The notes under the pieces are model-generated. The model had not been told where the DNA came from, made no database searches, and saw only the letters and a list, made by a program, of their open reading frames with translations. From an uncultured Clostridium sp. (GTDB lineage Bacteria > Bacillota > Clostridia > TANB77 > CAG-508), in assembly GCA_900554815.1 (NCBI GenBank), contig USIO01000032.1, forward strand, positions 1-16,973: a stretch of 16,973 nucleotides of DNA, in the 5' to 3' direction. Shown in pieces: positions 1 through 8,019 of this stretch. How positions within the stretch are numbered: position 1 is the stretch's first letter; each line of letters begins with the position of its first letter. The translations under genes were made by a program, and so were the position numbers.

Positions 1-266
1 CCGACAATCCCATCTACAATTACATCATATCCGCCACGAGCATATCGCTTTGCAGATTCTAAAAATGCTTCTATAACAATTAAGTTTTGTTCGTTTGATT
101 CTGGTAAATATGGAGGTATTGCACCTTTAGAAAGATAATGATAAAAATCATCAGTTTGCATGTTCACTGACTTGCTCATATTAGACTCTTTTGCTAAAAT
201 TGATGAAATTGTGCTTTTTCCAGTTCCTGGCGAACCAGTAATTATAATAATTCTTCCTTTTTTCAT
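1..266 (-). CDS. P-loop kinase/AAA-type ATPase, 3' end outside window
   Basis: The first 88 codons are visible; the rest runs off the left edge. A Walker A motif GSPGTGKS lies near residues 11-18, directly after an N-terminal beta strand (KKGRIIIITG), the pattern of small P-loop kinases and phosphotransferases. A QTDDFYHYL stretch follows, where such kinases place the acidic substrate-binding residue. The ATG at 266-264 is preceded by AGGT/GGAGG at 277-272 with 5-nt spacing. It has its own promoter (extended -10 at 307-315) beyond the terminator of the upstream operon, so it is a separate unit and may be chromosomal flank. The substrate cannot be told from this part; zeta-toxin-like or nucleoside/drug kinase families are alternatives. 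Confidence 0.75.
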   Translation of the reverse strand, partial: MKKGRIIIITGSPGTGKSTISSILAKESNMSKSVNMQTDDFYHYLSKGAIPPYLPESNEQNLIVIEAFLESAKRYARGGYDVIVDGIV

Positions 267-306
267 TATATTACCTCCATTCAACAAATTACTATTCTTC
301 GAGATG

Positions 307-315
307 ATTATAACA
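307..315 (-). promoter_or_regulatory. Extended -10 promoter for the P-loop kinase gene
   Basis: On the minus strand the sequence TGTTATAAT (TGn-TATAAT) lies about 40 nt upstream of the kinase start. No good -35 is seen, as expected for an extended -10 promoter. It begins just after the terminator at 324-364, so the kinase is transcribed independently of the long operon. Confidence 0.5.
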
Positions 316-323
316 TATAAAGG

Positions 324-364
324 CAAAAAAATATAGCCTATCCTTCAAAAAGAATAGACTATAT
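324..364 (-). terminator. Intrinsic terminator at the end of the long minus-strand operon
   Basis: On the minus strand a 13-bp stem (arms 364-352 and 343-331, with two G-U pairs) and an 8-nt loop are followed by a run of seven T. It starts 8 nt after the stop of the CHC2 zinc-finger gene and is the natural end of the operon. Confidence 0.85.
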
Positions 365-371
365 ATGAATT

Positions 372-1460
372 TTAAGCAACATTTTTTAATGTATAATCAA
401 CATTAAAATTATTATCAAAAAAATCTATTTTAAAGATGTCGTTATAATTAGTAATGCACTTAGTATCTAAATTGTAGCCTAATGGTAATAAATCACGAAA
501 AATGCGATTTATAATATAATCTAAATTATTGTTACAATTAGGTATTCTTACAACAAAAGTAATATTTTTGATATTGGTATTTTCTATCTCTTTTAGTATC
601 ATATATGAATTAGATATGTTTTGAAAACTAATAACCGGTAAATTTAAAGCATCTTTTATAAGATGGCCTAAAATAAAATTATCAGTTAAAATAACATCTG
701 TTGTATCTGCAGATATATTACTTTTCATTATATAATTTTTAGTAGCTGTTCCATTTATCTTGTTATTACTTGAAAACCATATATCTTCTGAATTATTAAA
801 AGGCTTATCTAAATGTATAGAAAGACCTTGTATTAAACCTTCTTCATTAAAAACTGGTACAAAAAAGCCATTATATCTATTAAAGCACCATTTAAAATCT
901 TCCTCTTGAAACATACCTGCTATTCCTGCAAGATCATACTTTTTAGATAAAATATGCGATATTAACCTTCTTTTAATATAATTTTTAGGTACAGTTCTAT
1001 ATAAATTATCTTCAATAGAACTATCTAGCAAACCTATTTTCCTTAAATAACTTCTATGCTGACTTTCTAATTTCAACATATCTAGTAAATCTCTATAAAC
1101 TCTATCTCTTAACTGAATGTCTGCTAATAAATTTATTGGACTGATTTCAACTGCCACTTTGTTTTGAGAATAACATTCTCTATCTAAAAGTTCTTTATAG
1201 GCTTCTTGATTAGTTATTTTTTTCATTCGAGCATATAAACCTATTGAATAACCACCAGCACCACAACGACTACAACAATATTTATTAGTTGCTATATTTA
1301 AAGATAGGGTAGGAATTTTACTATTTTTATTATAACCACAAAAAGGGCATATTGCTTTATATTCATATCCTACTTGGTCTACAATTTCTAAACATAAATG
1401 ATATGCCACATTTAAAATATTTATATGTTTTTTTACTTCTTGATAATCTAAATTATTCAT
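372..1460 (-). CDS. CHC2 zinc-finger primase-like protein (DnaG N-terminal type)
   Basis: A 362-aa protein with a DnaG-type zinc ribbon near its N-terminus: C38-P-F-C41, then K-x-Y-C-C-S-R-C (C63, C66) and a GAGG turn, laid out as in DnaG 'CPFH..K.PSF..Y.C..CG' with Cys in place of the usual His. The middle (FFVPVFNEEG) resembles the region before the Toprim fold in phage and plasmid primase-like proteins. The Toprim part is weak: an ILTDNF strand is visible but no clear Glu plus DxD set, and the protein is far shorter than DnaG (~600 aa), so catalysis is doubtful. I chose the ATG at 1460, not the one at 1484, because AAGGA lies 9 nt before it and it overlaps the upstream gene's stop by 8 nt. 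The C-terminus is -VA. It is the last gene of the operon. Confidence 0.75.
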   Translation of the reverse strand: MNNLDYQEVKKHINILNVAYHLCLEIVDQVGYEYKAICPFCGYNKNSKIPTLSLNIATNKYCCSRCGAGGYSIGLYARMKKITNQEAYKELLDRECYSQNKVAVEISPINLLADIQLRDRVYRDLLDMLKLESQHRSYLRKIGLLDSSIEDNLYRTVPKNYIKRRLISHILSKKYDLAGIAGMFQEEDFKWCFNRYNGFFVPVFNEEGLIQGLSIHLDKPFNNSEDIWFSSNNKINGTATKNYIMKSNISADTTDVILTDNFILGHLIKDALNLPVISFQNISNSYMILKEIENTNIKNITFVVRIPNCNNNLDYIINRIFRDLLPLGYNLDTKCITNYNDIFKIDFFDNNFNVDYTLKNVA

Positions 1461-1836
1461 AATTTTTGTTCCTTCTTTCCTCAAAATATTTATTTAGTAT
1501 AATATTATCAATTCCTATTTCAAATATTGACCTTATATGATTTATTTGCTTTTCAAATTGGTCTTTTTGAATAATTTTTACATTATCGTTATTTTTTAAA
1601 TATTCTTGTATATCACATATTGTAGATAAATTCCTGTTTAAATAGTGCTTATATGTAATGGTTCTATAACTTATAATTGTTACAATAGATAGACCACCAT
1701 TATTAGGCCATATCCCAAAATAAGTATCTAAGTTGTCAAAAGGATTTGTTCCTTTTAAAAATATATTTTTAGTATCGTCAATTTCGATTTTGCCATTTTC
1801 CTTTGTAAATTTATATTTTTCATATTCAATAACCAT
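1453..1836 (-). CDS. Hypothetical protein, 127 aa
   Basis: I do not recognise this protein. It is soluble, with no signal peptide or membrane segment. The N-terminal half is beta-rich (YEKYKFTKENGKIEID; GGLSIVTII) and the C-terminal half is a charged helix ending ERRNKNYE. GGGAG stands about 9 nt before the ATG. It follows the ArdC-like gene by 19 nt and overlaps the start of the CHC2 gene, so it is translated within the same operon and may be coupled to it. Confidence 0.6.
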   Translation of the reverse strand: MVIEYEKYKFTKENGKIEIDDTKNIFLKGTNPFDNLDTYFGIWPNNGGLSIVTIISYRTITYKHYLNRNLSTICDIQEYLKNNDNVKIIQKDQFEKQINHIRSIFEIGIDNIILNKYFEERRNKNYE

Positions 1837-1855
1837 AATTTAATTCTCCCTTCGA

Positions 1856-2710
1856 CTAAGCTGCAAGCTGTTCTTCTTGTAGAACTTCAAATTCTTCAAG
1901 TCCTTTTATAAAATCAGTTGCACACTTCTTTATTTTTTTCCCCAAGTCAATTAAAATCTTAGGATCACCATTGGCATATTGTGTAATGTAATTAAAACTA
2001 CACATAGAATTATCAAGTCCAAAATAATCGGCTACCATATAGGCAACAGATTCGACAAAAACCTCTGATAAATTTCTATCAGTCTTGTAATCAAAATCAT
2101 CATATAGACCATGTGTTAATTCATGTAAAAGCACAGCTACCTTTGCATCAATGGACATTCTTTTTTCTATTGATATTTCCTTATATCTAGGACTGTAATA
2201 TCCTTTTACACCTTGTTCAAGTTCTTTTTCATATACAGGAAATTTACTAAATTGCTTTAACTTATCAAAAAAAGAACCCATATTTTCACTATCAAGTATT
2301 TTAACTTCTAGTGGTATTGGTTCTCCTATGGTTTCAGATATATCATATACATATACTGATTTATAAGCTATATAATCATAAGTCTGTTCTTCTTCGACCT
2401 CTTTTCCATCAATGATTTTCTTAACTTTTGTTTTTCCTTGCTTTGGCATACCGGCAGTTATTTGTATTTTTTTAGCATCATTTATCAATTCTCGACCTAA
2501 CTCTTTCCATTTAGCTTTGCCAGCAACATTTGTAGCATCTGGAAATTGACTAAATATTAGGATGGTATTATTAAAACTGTATTTTGTAAATTTATTTTGA
2601 AACTTTAAATATTTTTCATATTCTCCGTTTTGTATAATGGTTCGTACATTGCTAACAACCTTATCAAATATTTCTTTGGCCCTAGTTTTTCTATTATATG
2701 TAGATTTCAT
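1856..2710 (-). CDS. ArdC-like ssDNA-binding domain plus zinc metallopeptidase
   Basis: 284 aa. Residues ~1-125 match the ArdC N-terminal pattern (KFTKYSFNNTILIFSQFPDATNVAGKAKW), known from plasmid antirestriction proteins that bind single-stranded DNA on entry. The C-terminal half carries a gluzincin-type HExxH site, H196-E-L-T-H200, with acidic residues downstream (E in NLSEVFVE), as in ImmA/IrrE-like peptidases and ArdC. The expected role, by family, is protection of the entering element from restriction or cleavage of a host regulator. It sits between PcfJ and a small unknown. It ends in -QLAA, the closest match in the window to an ssrA-like tail. The ATG at 2710 has an AGGAGG-containing upstream region in the preceding gap. 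Confidence 0.8.
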   Translation of the reverse strand: MKSTYNRKTRAKEIFDKVVSNVRTIIQNGEYEKYLKFQNKFTKYSFNNTILIFSQFPDATNVAGKAKWKELGRELINDAKKIQITAGMPKQGKTKVKKIIDGKEVEEEQTYDYIAYKSVYVYDISETIGEPIPLEVKILDSENMGSFFDKLKQFSKFPVYEKELEQGVKGYYSPRYKEISIEKRMSIDAKVAVLLHELTHGLYDDFDYKTDRNLSEVFVESVAYMVADYFGLDNSMCSFNYITQYANGDPKILIDLGKKIKKCATDFIKGLEEFEVLQEEQLAA

Positions 2711-2725
2711 TTCTAATCTCCTCCT

Positions 2726-4297
2726 TTATGCAGCCATCTTTTTGAAGTTATATTTGATGACTTTAATTTCTTGTTTCTTTTTATATTTTTCTTTCTTCTC
2801 TATAAAACTTCTAAAACCAAGCCATTTATCTATAAAAGCATTTTGTTCATCTGTAAAATTTCTATTATGATGAGGTAATTCTTTTTGAACTACACGACCA
2901 TTTTTAAATTCTAGCGTTATAAATGATTTGGTAACTTCTGATAAATCTCTTATAAAATAAATTTCAGTTTTATTTTCTATATATGGGTTTAAGTACATAT
3001 AGCCAACACAATTTCCTTGCTGTTTTCCTTCATCTTTTAAATCATCTATACTAGGTGCAGGAAAGATAATATATTTATCATCTACATAAGTATATTTTGA
3101 TAAATCTAAATATCTTAAATATGCTTTAAACTGTGTATCCATATCTTCTTCAATAGCAATTTTTTTCTGCATTTTATCATGTCTTGATATTAAATTCCTT
3201 GGGAATAAATCTTTTTTTGATTTATAATGATATGATAATTTTTTTGCCATAGCTAAATAATCTTTATAAATATTCAAATTATTTAACCCTTTTTGATATT
3301 TCATTAATTTTTTTAATGGAATTTCTTTGCTTATTTCTTTTATAAGATTCATATTATTGCAATCAATGTCTATACCTGCCTTTAAAATATCATCTAATAC
3401 ATTATTTTTAACTAAAAATCTTAAATAGTTTATATTAGTATTACGATATTTTTGAAGCAATATTTTATCAGTTTTTTGAAATAATTGAAGTAACATTAGT
3501 TCTTTGTATGAAACATTGTTGTCTTGCATAAATTTCAGAAAACTTTTAGGTACTCTAAATCTTTTATAGAAACTACCATTTTTATTTAAAGCCTTAGAAT
3601 AAAAACATAAATTATATAATTTCATATTCCATAATAGTTCAAAACTACCATAAGCAGCTAATTCCAATACATCTAAAAAATTATAACGGTAATATGAAAA
3701 TTTATCCATAAATTCTTTTATGGGTGCATATTCCATAATTGTACCTTTTATAATTCTTTTTTTGTTATATGGATATGTAGGATAATCCGTTAAATATTTA
3801 TGACCTTTATATTCTGACCAACTTATTTTCTTATATCCATGATATACTCTTAAAACTCCAAACATATTGATATAAACATTATTCCCTAAGAATCTTCCTA
3901 TACCAGGCACTATTCTTGCATACTCAATACAGCTTCTTTTGATTTTTTTACTATCTCCTTCAAAATAAGAATATATCTCAAAAATTCTTATAATAACTTT
4001 TTTATCCATTCGTTGAACTAATACAACAGACTGTTCAAATGAACGTCTGTAATAGTTTATGCCATAAACTCCTGATTTCTTATGACAATTAGGACATTCT
4101 ACATAATCACGAACCTTTATTGTTTTGTCAATAAAATATTTGTTGCAATTTGTACAATACAATTTTTTCTTTTCTTTATCTTTTATAATTAGGTGATGTG
4201 TTTTTGAGTTTTCATTAATGAAGTTATCCCAATATTTTGGAAGTTTACACTTTTTATCTATTTTAAGCATTAACTTGTCTACTTCTTCCTGTTTCAT
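2726..4297 (-). CDS. pcfJ: PcfJ-like protein
   Basis: 523 aa, matching the PcfJ family named from the enterococcal conjugative plasmid pCF10 and common on Bacillota mobile elements; its biochemical role is not established. A zinc ribbon lies near the N-terminus (C48-x2-C51, C68-x2-C71). The central ~300 residues are helical. The C-terminal PcfJ domain shows GNCVG (residues 428-432), then an EIYFIRD strand, a FITLEF strand and a conserved W near the end (DKWLGF). Its start ATG shares one base with the pcfK stop (TAATG), so the two are translationally coupled, the order seen in other elements. The C-terminus is -KKMAA. Confidence 0.85.
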   Translation of the reverse strand: MKQEEVDKLMLKIDKKCKLPKYWDNFINENSKTHHLIIKDKEKKKLYCTNCNKYFIDKTIKVRDYVECPNCHKKSGVYGINYYRRSFEQSVVLVQRMDKKVIIRIFEIYSYFEGDSKKIKRSCIEYARIVPGIGRFLGNNVYINMFGVLRVYHGYKKISWSEYKGHKYLTDYPTYPYNKKRIIKGTIMEYAPIKEFMDKFSYYRYNFLDVLELAAYGSFELLWNMKLYNLCFYSKALNKNGSFYKRFRVPKSFLKFMQDNNVSYKELMLLQLFQKTDKILLQKYRNTNINYLRFLVKNNVLDDILKAGIDIDCNNMNLIKEISKEIPLKKLMKYQKGLNNLNIYKDYLAMAKKLSYHYKSKKDLFPRNLISRHDKMQKKIAIEEDMDTQFKAYLRYLDLSKYTYVDDKYIIFPAPSIDDLKDEGKQQGNCVGYMYLNPYIENKTEIYFIRDLSEVTKSFITLEFKNGRVVQKELPHHNRNFTDEQNAFIDKWLGFRSFIEKKEKYKKKQEIKVIKYNFKKMAA

Positions 4298-4707
4298 TAT
4301 CCAACACCTCCAAACAAAGAAATTTGAGCTGTTTCTTTTTTCTTTTCCATATTCTTTTTTGCATCTTCTAAGGAAACAACATTATTCTTAGGATTTTCCT
4401 TTTTTGAAGATGTTTTTGCTTTACCTTTAGTTGTATCTTTCTTTTCTATTTTTAGAAAAGAATTAGGTAATGAGAAATACATAATAGCCCATGCATAAAC
4501 AACTTCATTAGTAATGTAATTCCAACCGTTTTTCATATATTTTCGTGCCTTATTTCTTATGAATTGTGCCATTTCTTCAAGTGTCTTTTCCTCATTGAGA
4601 TATCTTTGTTCCATATCTTCACGAGATAATAAGTAATCCACAGTTTGCACTAATGCTTTGTCCTCTTGGTCTTTTACTTGTTCCTTTAATCGTTCAAAAC
4701 CAGTCAT
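4297..4707 (-). CDS. pcfK: PcfK-like protein
   Basis: 136 aa. Residues ~20-80 form the PcfK core: a run of helices containing REDMEQRYL, MAQFIRNKARKY and NGWNYITNEVVYAWAIMYF. A Lys/Ser-rich linker and a short tail (AQISLFGGVG) follow. PcfK is the usual partner gene of PcfJ on conjugative plasmids and ICEs; its function is unknown. The start overlaps the stop of the upstream 133-aa gene as ATGA, and its stop overlaps the PcfJ start, so three genes are chained by overlaps. GGAGG lies 11 nt before the ATG. Confidence 0.85.
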   Translation of the reverse strand: MTGFERLKEQVKDQEDKALVQTVDYLLSREDMEQRYLNEEKTLEEMAQFIRNKARKYMKNGWNYITNEVVYAWAIMYFSLPNSFLKIEKKDTTKGKAKTSSKKENPKNNVVSLEDAKKNMEKKKETAQISLFGGVG

Positions 4708-5105
4708 TTCTTTTTTACCTCCATTTTCCTAAATCTTGTATATAAATCATCTTTTGATTCTCTTTCCATGTATTTCTTGTAATTTTGTAAGCCATATTTA
4801 TTGATTTTTTCTTGTCTTTCTTTTTGAACTGCTTTTATTACTTCTTCTAGTTCTGTAAAATCATAAAATCGGCAAATAAGGCCATCTTTTATGATAACCT
4901 TATCTCCAATATAATCTTTTATTACATTAAATCTGTAACTGTATTTCTTTTTGCCAGGATGATCTGCTATTCTAATACCACAAGAAAGCCCATAGTCCAG
5001 CTTGATATAAATTGAACTTGTAGTATGTGAATTATATCTATGAACAATAAAACCTCCTGCAATTAATTTTTGAACTAGAATATTTGCTATTTCCTTACCA
5101 TTCAT
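4704..5105 (-). CDS. Hypothetical protein, 133 aa
   Basis: No family is recognised. The N-terminal helix (IANILVQKLIAGGF) is followed by an alternating beta pattern (TSSIYIKL, LSCGIRIAD, YSYRFNVI), and the C-terminus is a strongly basic helix (KERQEKINKY, RFRKMEVKKK). That shape is compatible with a small nucleic-acid-binding fold, which is inference only. It is tightly packed: one nucleotide separates it from the preceding gene's stop, and its own stop overlaps the pcfK start. Confidence 0.6.
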   Translation of the reverse strand: MNGKEIANILVQKLIAGGFIVHRYNSHTTSSIYIKLDYGLSCGIRIADHPGKKKYSYRFNVIKDYIGDKVIIKDGLICRFYDFTELEEVIKAVQKERQEKINKYGLQNYKKYMERESKDDLYTRFRKMEVKKK

Positions 5106-5106
5106 A

Positions 5107-5385
5107 TTATGCAGCCTCTTTTGATATTTTATCTTCTTGCAAATACTTTTGTCTGTCGATTTTTTCAGTAATCAATTTTAAATTGGCTTTCATAAATTCA
5201 ACTTGAAATTCTGGAATGTTTATTGCTGATACTCTTGCGATTTTTTCTCCATAAGAAGTAGGAGCGACAACTAAATCTCCAACTTCTAATGGAATTGCTG
5301 TAATATAAGAATATGCTTTTCCACTAAATGTTTTAGGCATATATCTATCTTCATATTTTACTGATACAATATTTGTTTTTTCCAT
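5107..5385 (-). CDS. Small SH3/PriA-N-like beta protein, 92 aa
   Basis: The core SYITAIPLEVGDLVVAPTS followed by GEKIARVSAIN resembles the small beta-barrel of the PriA N-terminal 3'-DNA-binding domain and similar proteins found on phages and ICEs (a 'fixed promise' GDxVxVPTxxGxxxAxV pattern). A DNA-fork-related role is inferred from this resemblance and the replication-gene neighbours, not shown. The C-terminal helix ends -SKEAA. AAGGAGGG precedes the ATG. Confidence 0.65.
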   Translation of the reverse strand: MEKTNIVSVKYEDRYMPKTFSGKAYSYITAIPLEVGDLVVAPTSYGEKIARVSAINIPEFQVEFMKANLKLITEKIDRQKYLQEDKISKEAA

Positions 5386-5408
5386 ATGTAAACCCTCCTT
5401 TATTTTTG

Positions 5409-5684
5409 TTAATCTAAATAGCCATTATAAATATTTATTCCATATGTATTTTCATCAATAGTACAAAATACTAGTAAATATTCTGTACCATATATGTTAA
5501 ATAAGTCTTGCTCTAATTTGGGTAAAAACTCTAATGAATCTACTTCAAAATTGATATAGTAATCATCACCAAACAATGGATGTTTGGTGATAGTAATAGA
5601 ATTGTTACTTGCATATTTTTTTGCTATTTCTGCAAAGTTTTCAAGTAATTCTTCATCTGTTGAACTATATAATTTGATTTTCAT
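5409..5684 (-). CDS. Hypothetical protein, 91 aa
   Basis: A small acidic alpha/beta protein (MKIKLYSSTDEELLENF; YYINFEVDSLEFLPKLE; YLLVFCTIDENTYG) not matched to a family. The ATG at 5684 has GGAG six nt upstream and lies 20 nt inside the end of the upstream gene, so translation is probably coupled. It has no membrane or signal segment. Confidence 0.6.
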   Translation of the reverse strand: MKIKLYSSTDEELLENFAEIAKKYASNNSITITKHPLFGDDYYINFEVDSLEFLPKLEQDLFNIYGTEYLLVFCTIDENTYGINIYNGYLD

Positions 5685-6111
5685 TTTTGTCTCCTTTCAC
5701 AATTTCTATTTCTACAATATCAATATGTATGTTATCTATTTCTGTATCCATTTCATAAGCATATGTTTCAAATAAGTCAACAATGGTATTATAGAAATCT
5801 TTTAATTCTAAATTTTTATCATAAGCATCATATAAAGTGTCATTTAGTATATTATTGATTAAAGATATTTGATAATGTATGTTTAACTTATCTCTTTTCT
5901 TAAATTTTATACTATCATTTGTATTGTGATTAATTATTATAGATGTTGTAGTATGTTTCCTAGTATTTATATCTTTTTTTAAATCATTTAAAATATTACT
6001 AATAATAAAACGATTTAATAGTTGGTCTAATGTAAGGCAACAAATAGTAAATCTATAACCATCATCTCTTAGAGCAGACAAACTAACATATTCTCTTCCT
6101 GTTAATTTCAT
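5665..6111 (-). CDS. Hypothetical protein, 148 aa
   Basis: Not recognised. It is rich in Asn, Asp and Ile. After a short N-terminal motif (REYVSLSALRDDGYRFTICCL) it continues with helical segments and ends in a beta strand (IHIDIVEIEIVKG). A GGGGG-type ribosome site is close to the ATG. It follows ssb by 16 nt and overlaps the next gene, so it belongs to the same operon. Confidence 0.6.
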   Translation of the reverse strand: MKLTGREYVSLSALRDDGYRFTICCLTLDQLLNRFIISNILNDLKKDINTRKHTTTSIIINHNTNDSIKFKKRDKLNIHYQISLINNILNDTLYDAYDKNLELKDFYNTIVDLFETYAYEMDTEIDNIHIDIVEIEIVKGDKNENQII

Positions 6112-6127
6112 TTATCCCCCTCCTATA

Positions 6128-6556
6128 TCAAAATGGAAGATCATCACCATTAGAAATAAAATCTTCTGATGCGTCTTTTTCCTTTAATTCCTCACTAACA
6201 GTTTCTTGTATATTATCAGTATTGCTTTCAATTTTTGTATAACTATCAGCAAAATCTATTTCTTCTGCAATGACTTCTGTAACATATCTTTTAATGCCAT
6301 TCTTATCCTCATAGTTTCTCGTTTGAAGTCTACCATTAACACATACTTGAATACCCTGTTTTAAAAACTTTTCTACAAAGTCAGCAAGTTTTGAGTATGC
6401 GACTATATTAAAGAAATCTGCTTGTCTTTCTTCTCCTTGTTTTACATATTTTCTATTTACTGCTAAACTAAATGTAGCAACCTTTACATTATTTGTTTGT
6501 GAAAATTTAATTTCTGGATTTTTTGTTAATCTTCCTAATAAAATTGTCTTGTTCAT
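6128..6556 (-). CDS. ssb: Single-stranded DNA-binding protein
   Basis: 142 aa. The OB fold spans residues ~1-105, with the family start MNKTILLGRLTKNPEI, the central NRKYVKQGEERQADFFNIVAYSK and the strand GIQVCVNGRLQTRNYEDKNG. A disordered acidic linker follows, and the tail DDLPF is the usual hook for replication and repair partners. It coats single-stranded DNA during replication, transfer or recombination. It follows a bS6 gene by 17 nt, the same order as the chromosomal rpsF-ssb-rpsR operon, but no rpsR follows. It is an element-borne copy; a host copy is expected elsewhere. Confidence 0.95.
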   Translation of the reverse strand: MNKTILLGRLTKNPEIKFSQTNNVKVATFSLAVNRKYVKQGEERQADFFNIVAYSKLADFVEKFLKQGIQVCVNGRLQTRNYEDKNGIKRYVTEVIAEEIDFADSYTKIESNTDNIQETVSEELKEKDASEDFISNGDDLPF

Positions 6557-6573
6557 AATTCTTTCCTTCCTTT

Positions 6574-6858
6574 CTAATCATCTAATTTTACTACGATATG
6601 TTTTAGTATATCTTCATTTGTACGATAATTTCTCTCTAATTCAGGAATAACACTAGCTTTTCCGTTAAAATAAATTATGTAATAATAAGCATATTGATAT
6701 TTTCTAATATCATAAGCTAATTTTCTTTTTCCTATATCTTCTTCATTTGATATCTTTGCATTTTCATTAAGGTATTGTCTTATTGTATCTACAACGGCAT
6801 TCCTTTGCTCTTCTGTAATATCATCTTTCATTAAAAAAATTGTTTCATAATTATTCAT
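6574..6858 (-). CDS. rpsF: bS6 family ribosomal protein homologue
   Basis: 94 aa, essentially full length for bacterial S6 (~95). The family pattern is complete: NYETIFLMKDDITEE at the N-terminus, then GKRKLAYDIRKYQYAYYYI, ELERNYRTNEDILKHIVVK at the end. In the ribosome S6 binds S18 and 16S rRNA; the S6-S18 pair also autoregulates by binding its own mRNA. Its presence next to ssb, without rpsR and inside a PcfJ/ArdC-type operon, argues for capture of part of the host operon. Whether it enters ribosomes or has been re-used as an RNA- or SSB-associated protein cannot be read from the sequence. AGGAGG is 9 nt before the ATG. Confidence 0.9.
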   Translation of the reverse strand: MNNYETIFLMKDDITEEQRNAVVDTIRQYLNENAKISNEEDIGKRKLAYDIRKYQYAYYYIIYFNGKASVIPELERNYRTNEDILKHIVVKLDD

Positions 6859-6871
6859 AACTTGATTCCTC

Positions 6872-7516
6872 CTAAATTAAAACTTTTTCTTGAATTGATA
6901 ATTCTTGTCCTACATTGATGTTATCGCCTAATGTAAATTGTACTTTCCAATATTTTTTAAGCTCATTTTCGATTTCTTTCATATTACGTAATTCTTTTGT
7001 AGTATGAAAACCTTTCACATAAACATATTCTTGTAACTTTTTGAATGCCACTTGAAATAATTTATCAATATTATCACTTATAGCAAGTATGTTAGATTCT
7101 GCAAAAGGTAGTTTTAGATTTTTGCTAATTAACATATATACTTTTGAATTTTTTGATATAGGTGTAAAAGCATTTACATTTTGATTTACTCTAAAAGGAT
7201 TTTTAATCTTTTTTAGAATAGGTAATGTATTTTTTTGTGTCTCATTGTTAATGATGAAATGGAAAATAACATTGCCATTAGACTTTAAAATATTTTTGAT
7301 TTGTGTTATTTTCTTTTCATTTGTCTCGATTTCAAATTTTAAATGATAACCTTCTTCAAATTTCTTCACAGGATATTCTAACTTACGTTTTCCTAAAAAA
7401 TAGGTTTTGTTTACTCTGCTTTTTTGTTCAAATAAACTTACAATTCCTCCTTGTATAAAATCAATTTTTCTTTTGCTGATATTTGGGTTTAATACAACCA
7501 TTGCTAAATATTTCAT
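6872..7516 (-). CDS. bS6-fold protein with a C-terminal extension
   Basis: 214 aa. Residues 1-~92 follow the S6 pattern closely: KYLAMVVLNPNISK, then FLGKRKLEYPVKKFEEGYHL, and NVIFHFIINNE at the end. The remaining ~115 residues (KVYMLISKNLKLPF, then a helix-rich part with LFQVAFKKLQEYVY) match nothing I know. It lies 13 nt upstream of the full-length S6 gene, giving two S6-type domains in tandem before ssb. The divergent sequence and extra domain suggest a non-ribosomal role, which is inference. An S6-like ferredoxin fold of another family is the alternative. Confidence 0.75.
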   Translation of the reverse strand: MKYLAMVVLNPNISKRKIDFIQGGIVSLFEQKSRVNKTYFLGKRKLEYPVKKFEEGYHLKFEIETNEKKITQIKNILKSNGNVIFHFIINNETQKNTLPILKKIKNPFRVNQNVNAFTPISKNSKVYMLISKNLKLPFAESNILAISDNIDKLFQVAFKKLQEYVYVKGFHTTKELRNMKEIENELKKYWKVQFTLGDNINVGQELSIQEKVLI

Positions 7517-7537
7517 TCTTTAATTCCTTCCTTTCTT

Positions 7538-7954
7538 TTATGCAGCATTTTTAAAGATTACCTCTTTATTATGCTTTCTATTTTTTACTTTCATTTTTCT
7601 TTGTCTGTAATAGTATTCTTCCAAAAATTCTTCTTTGTATCTTGCTATTTTCTTTTCATGTTTTACAAGTTTAAACATATTGTAAAATTTTCTTGTATCC
7701 TTTCTTTTCATTGAAGTTAGTTTTTTATTTTTAATTGAAACAACTAAAAAAGTTCCATATAAGATGCAACCTTGAAAAATCCTATTGAACTCATCATTTG
7801 CTGCGTTTTGATTAGCAATAATTAAGTTATTTTTATTTAATCGTATCTTTAATAAATCTTTTCCTATTAAAGCCCTTACAAATTTTAGACTTCCTGGTAT
7901 TTTAACTTTTTGTACCTCTTTATTTGGCATAACTAATAAACATTTAATTTTCAT
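7538..7954 (-). CDS. DUF3846-type protein
   Basis: 138 aa. Residues ~1-85 fit the DUF3846 pattern found on phages and ICEs: CLLVMPNKEVQKVKIPGSL, an ALIGKDLLKIRL strand, NLIIANQNAANDEFNRIF and a GCILYGTFLVVS strand. The C-terminal ~50 residues are very basic and Tyr-rich (KKIARYKEEF, RQRKMKVKNRKHNK), suggesting nucleic-acid contact. The function of the family is unknown. It is the first gene after the internal terminator at 7979-8013, and it ends -KNAA. Confidence 0.7.
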   Translation of the reverse strand: MKIKCLLVMPNKEVQKVKIPGSLKFVRALIGKDLLKIRLNKNNLIIANQNAANDEFNRIFQGCILYGTFLVVSIKNKKLTSMKRKDTRKFYNMFKLVKHEKKIARYKEEFLEEYYYRQRKMKVKNRKHNKEVIFKNAA

Positions 7955-7978
7955 ATGTAAATCTTCCTTTCTTTTTTA

Positions 7979-8013
7979 GAATAGAAAAAGCCAGAAGTTA
8001 TCTGACTTTTCTA
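7979..8013 (-). terminator. Intrinsic terminator inside the operon
   Basis: On the minus strand the core stem AGTCAGA/TCTGGCT (8007-8001 and 7995-7989, one G-U pair) with a 5-nt loop is followed by TTTTTCTATTCT, and flanking A/T bases lengthen the stem. It lies between the ATPase stop and the DUF3846 start with no obvious promoter between them, so it would reduce expression of everything downstream unless read through. Confidence 0.75.
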
Positions 8014-8019
8014 TATTTT

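Noticed and set aside
1461..1484. Upstream ATG giving an 8-residue longer CHC2 protein
   Set aside because: The ATG at 1460 has AAGGA at normal distance; the longer start has none and lies deep in the preceding gene.
2637..2870. Plus-strand open frames opposite the minus-strand operon (also near 5584, 8762, 10343, 10658, 11611)
   Set aside because: They lie antisense to well-supported genes, have hydrophobic low-complexity translations and lack convincing ribosome sites.
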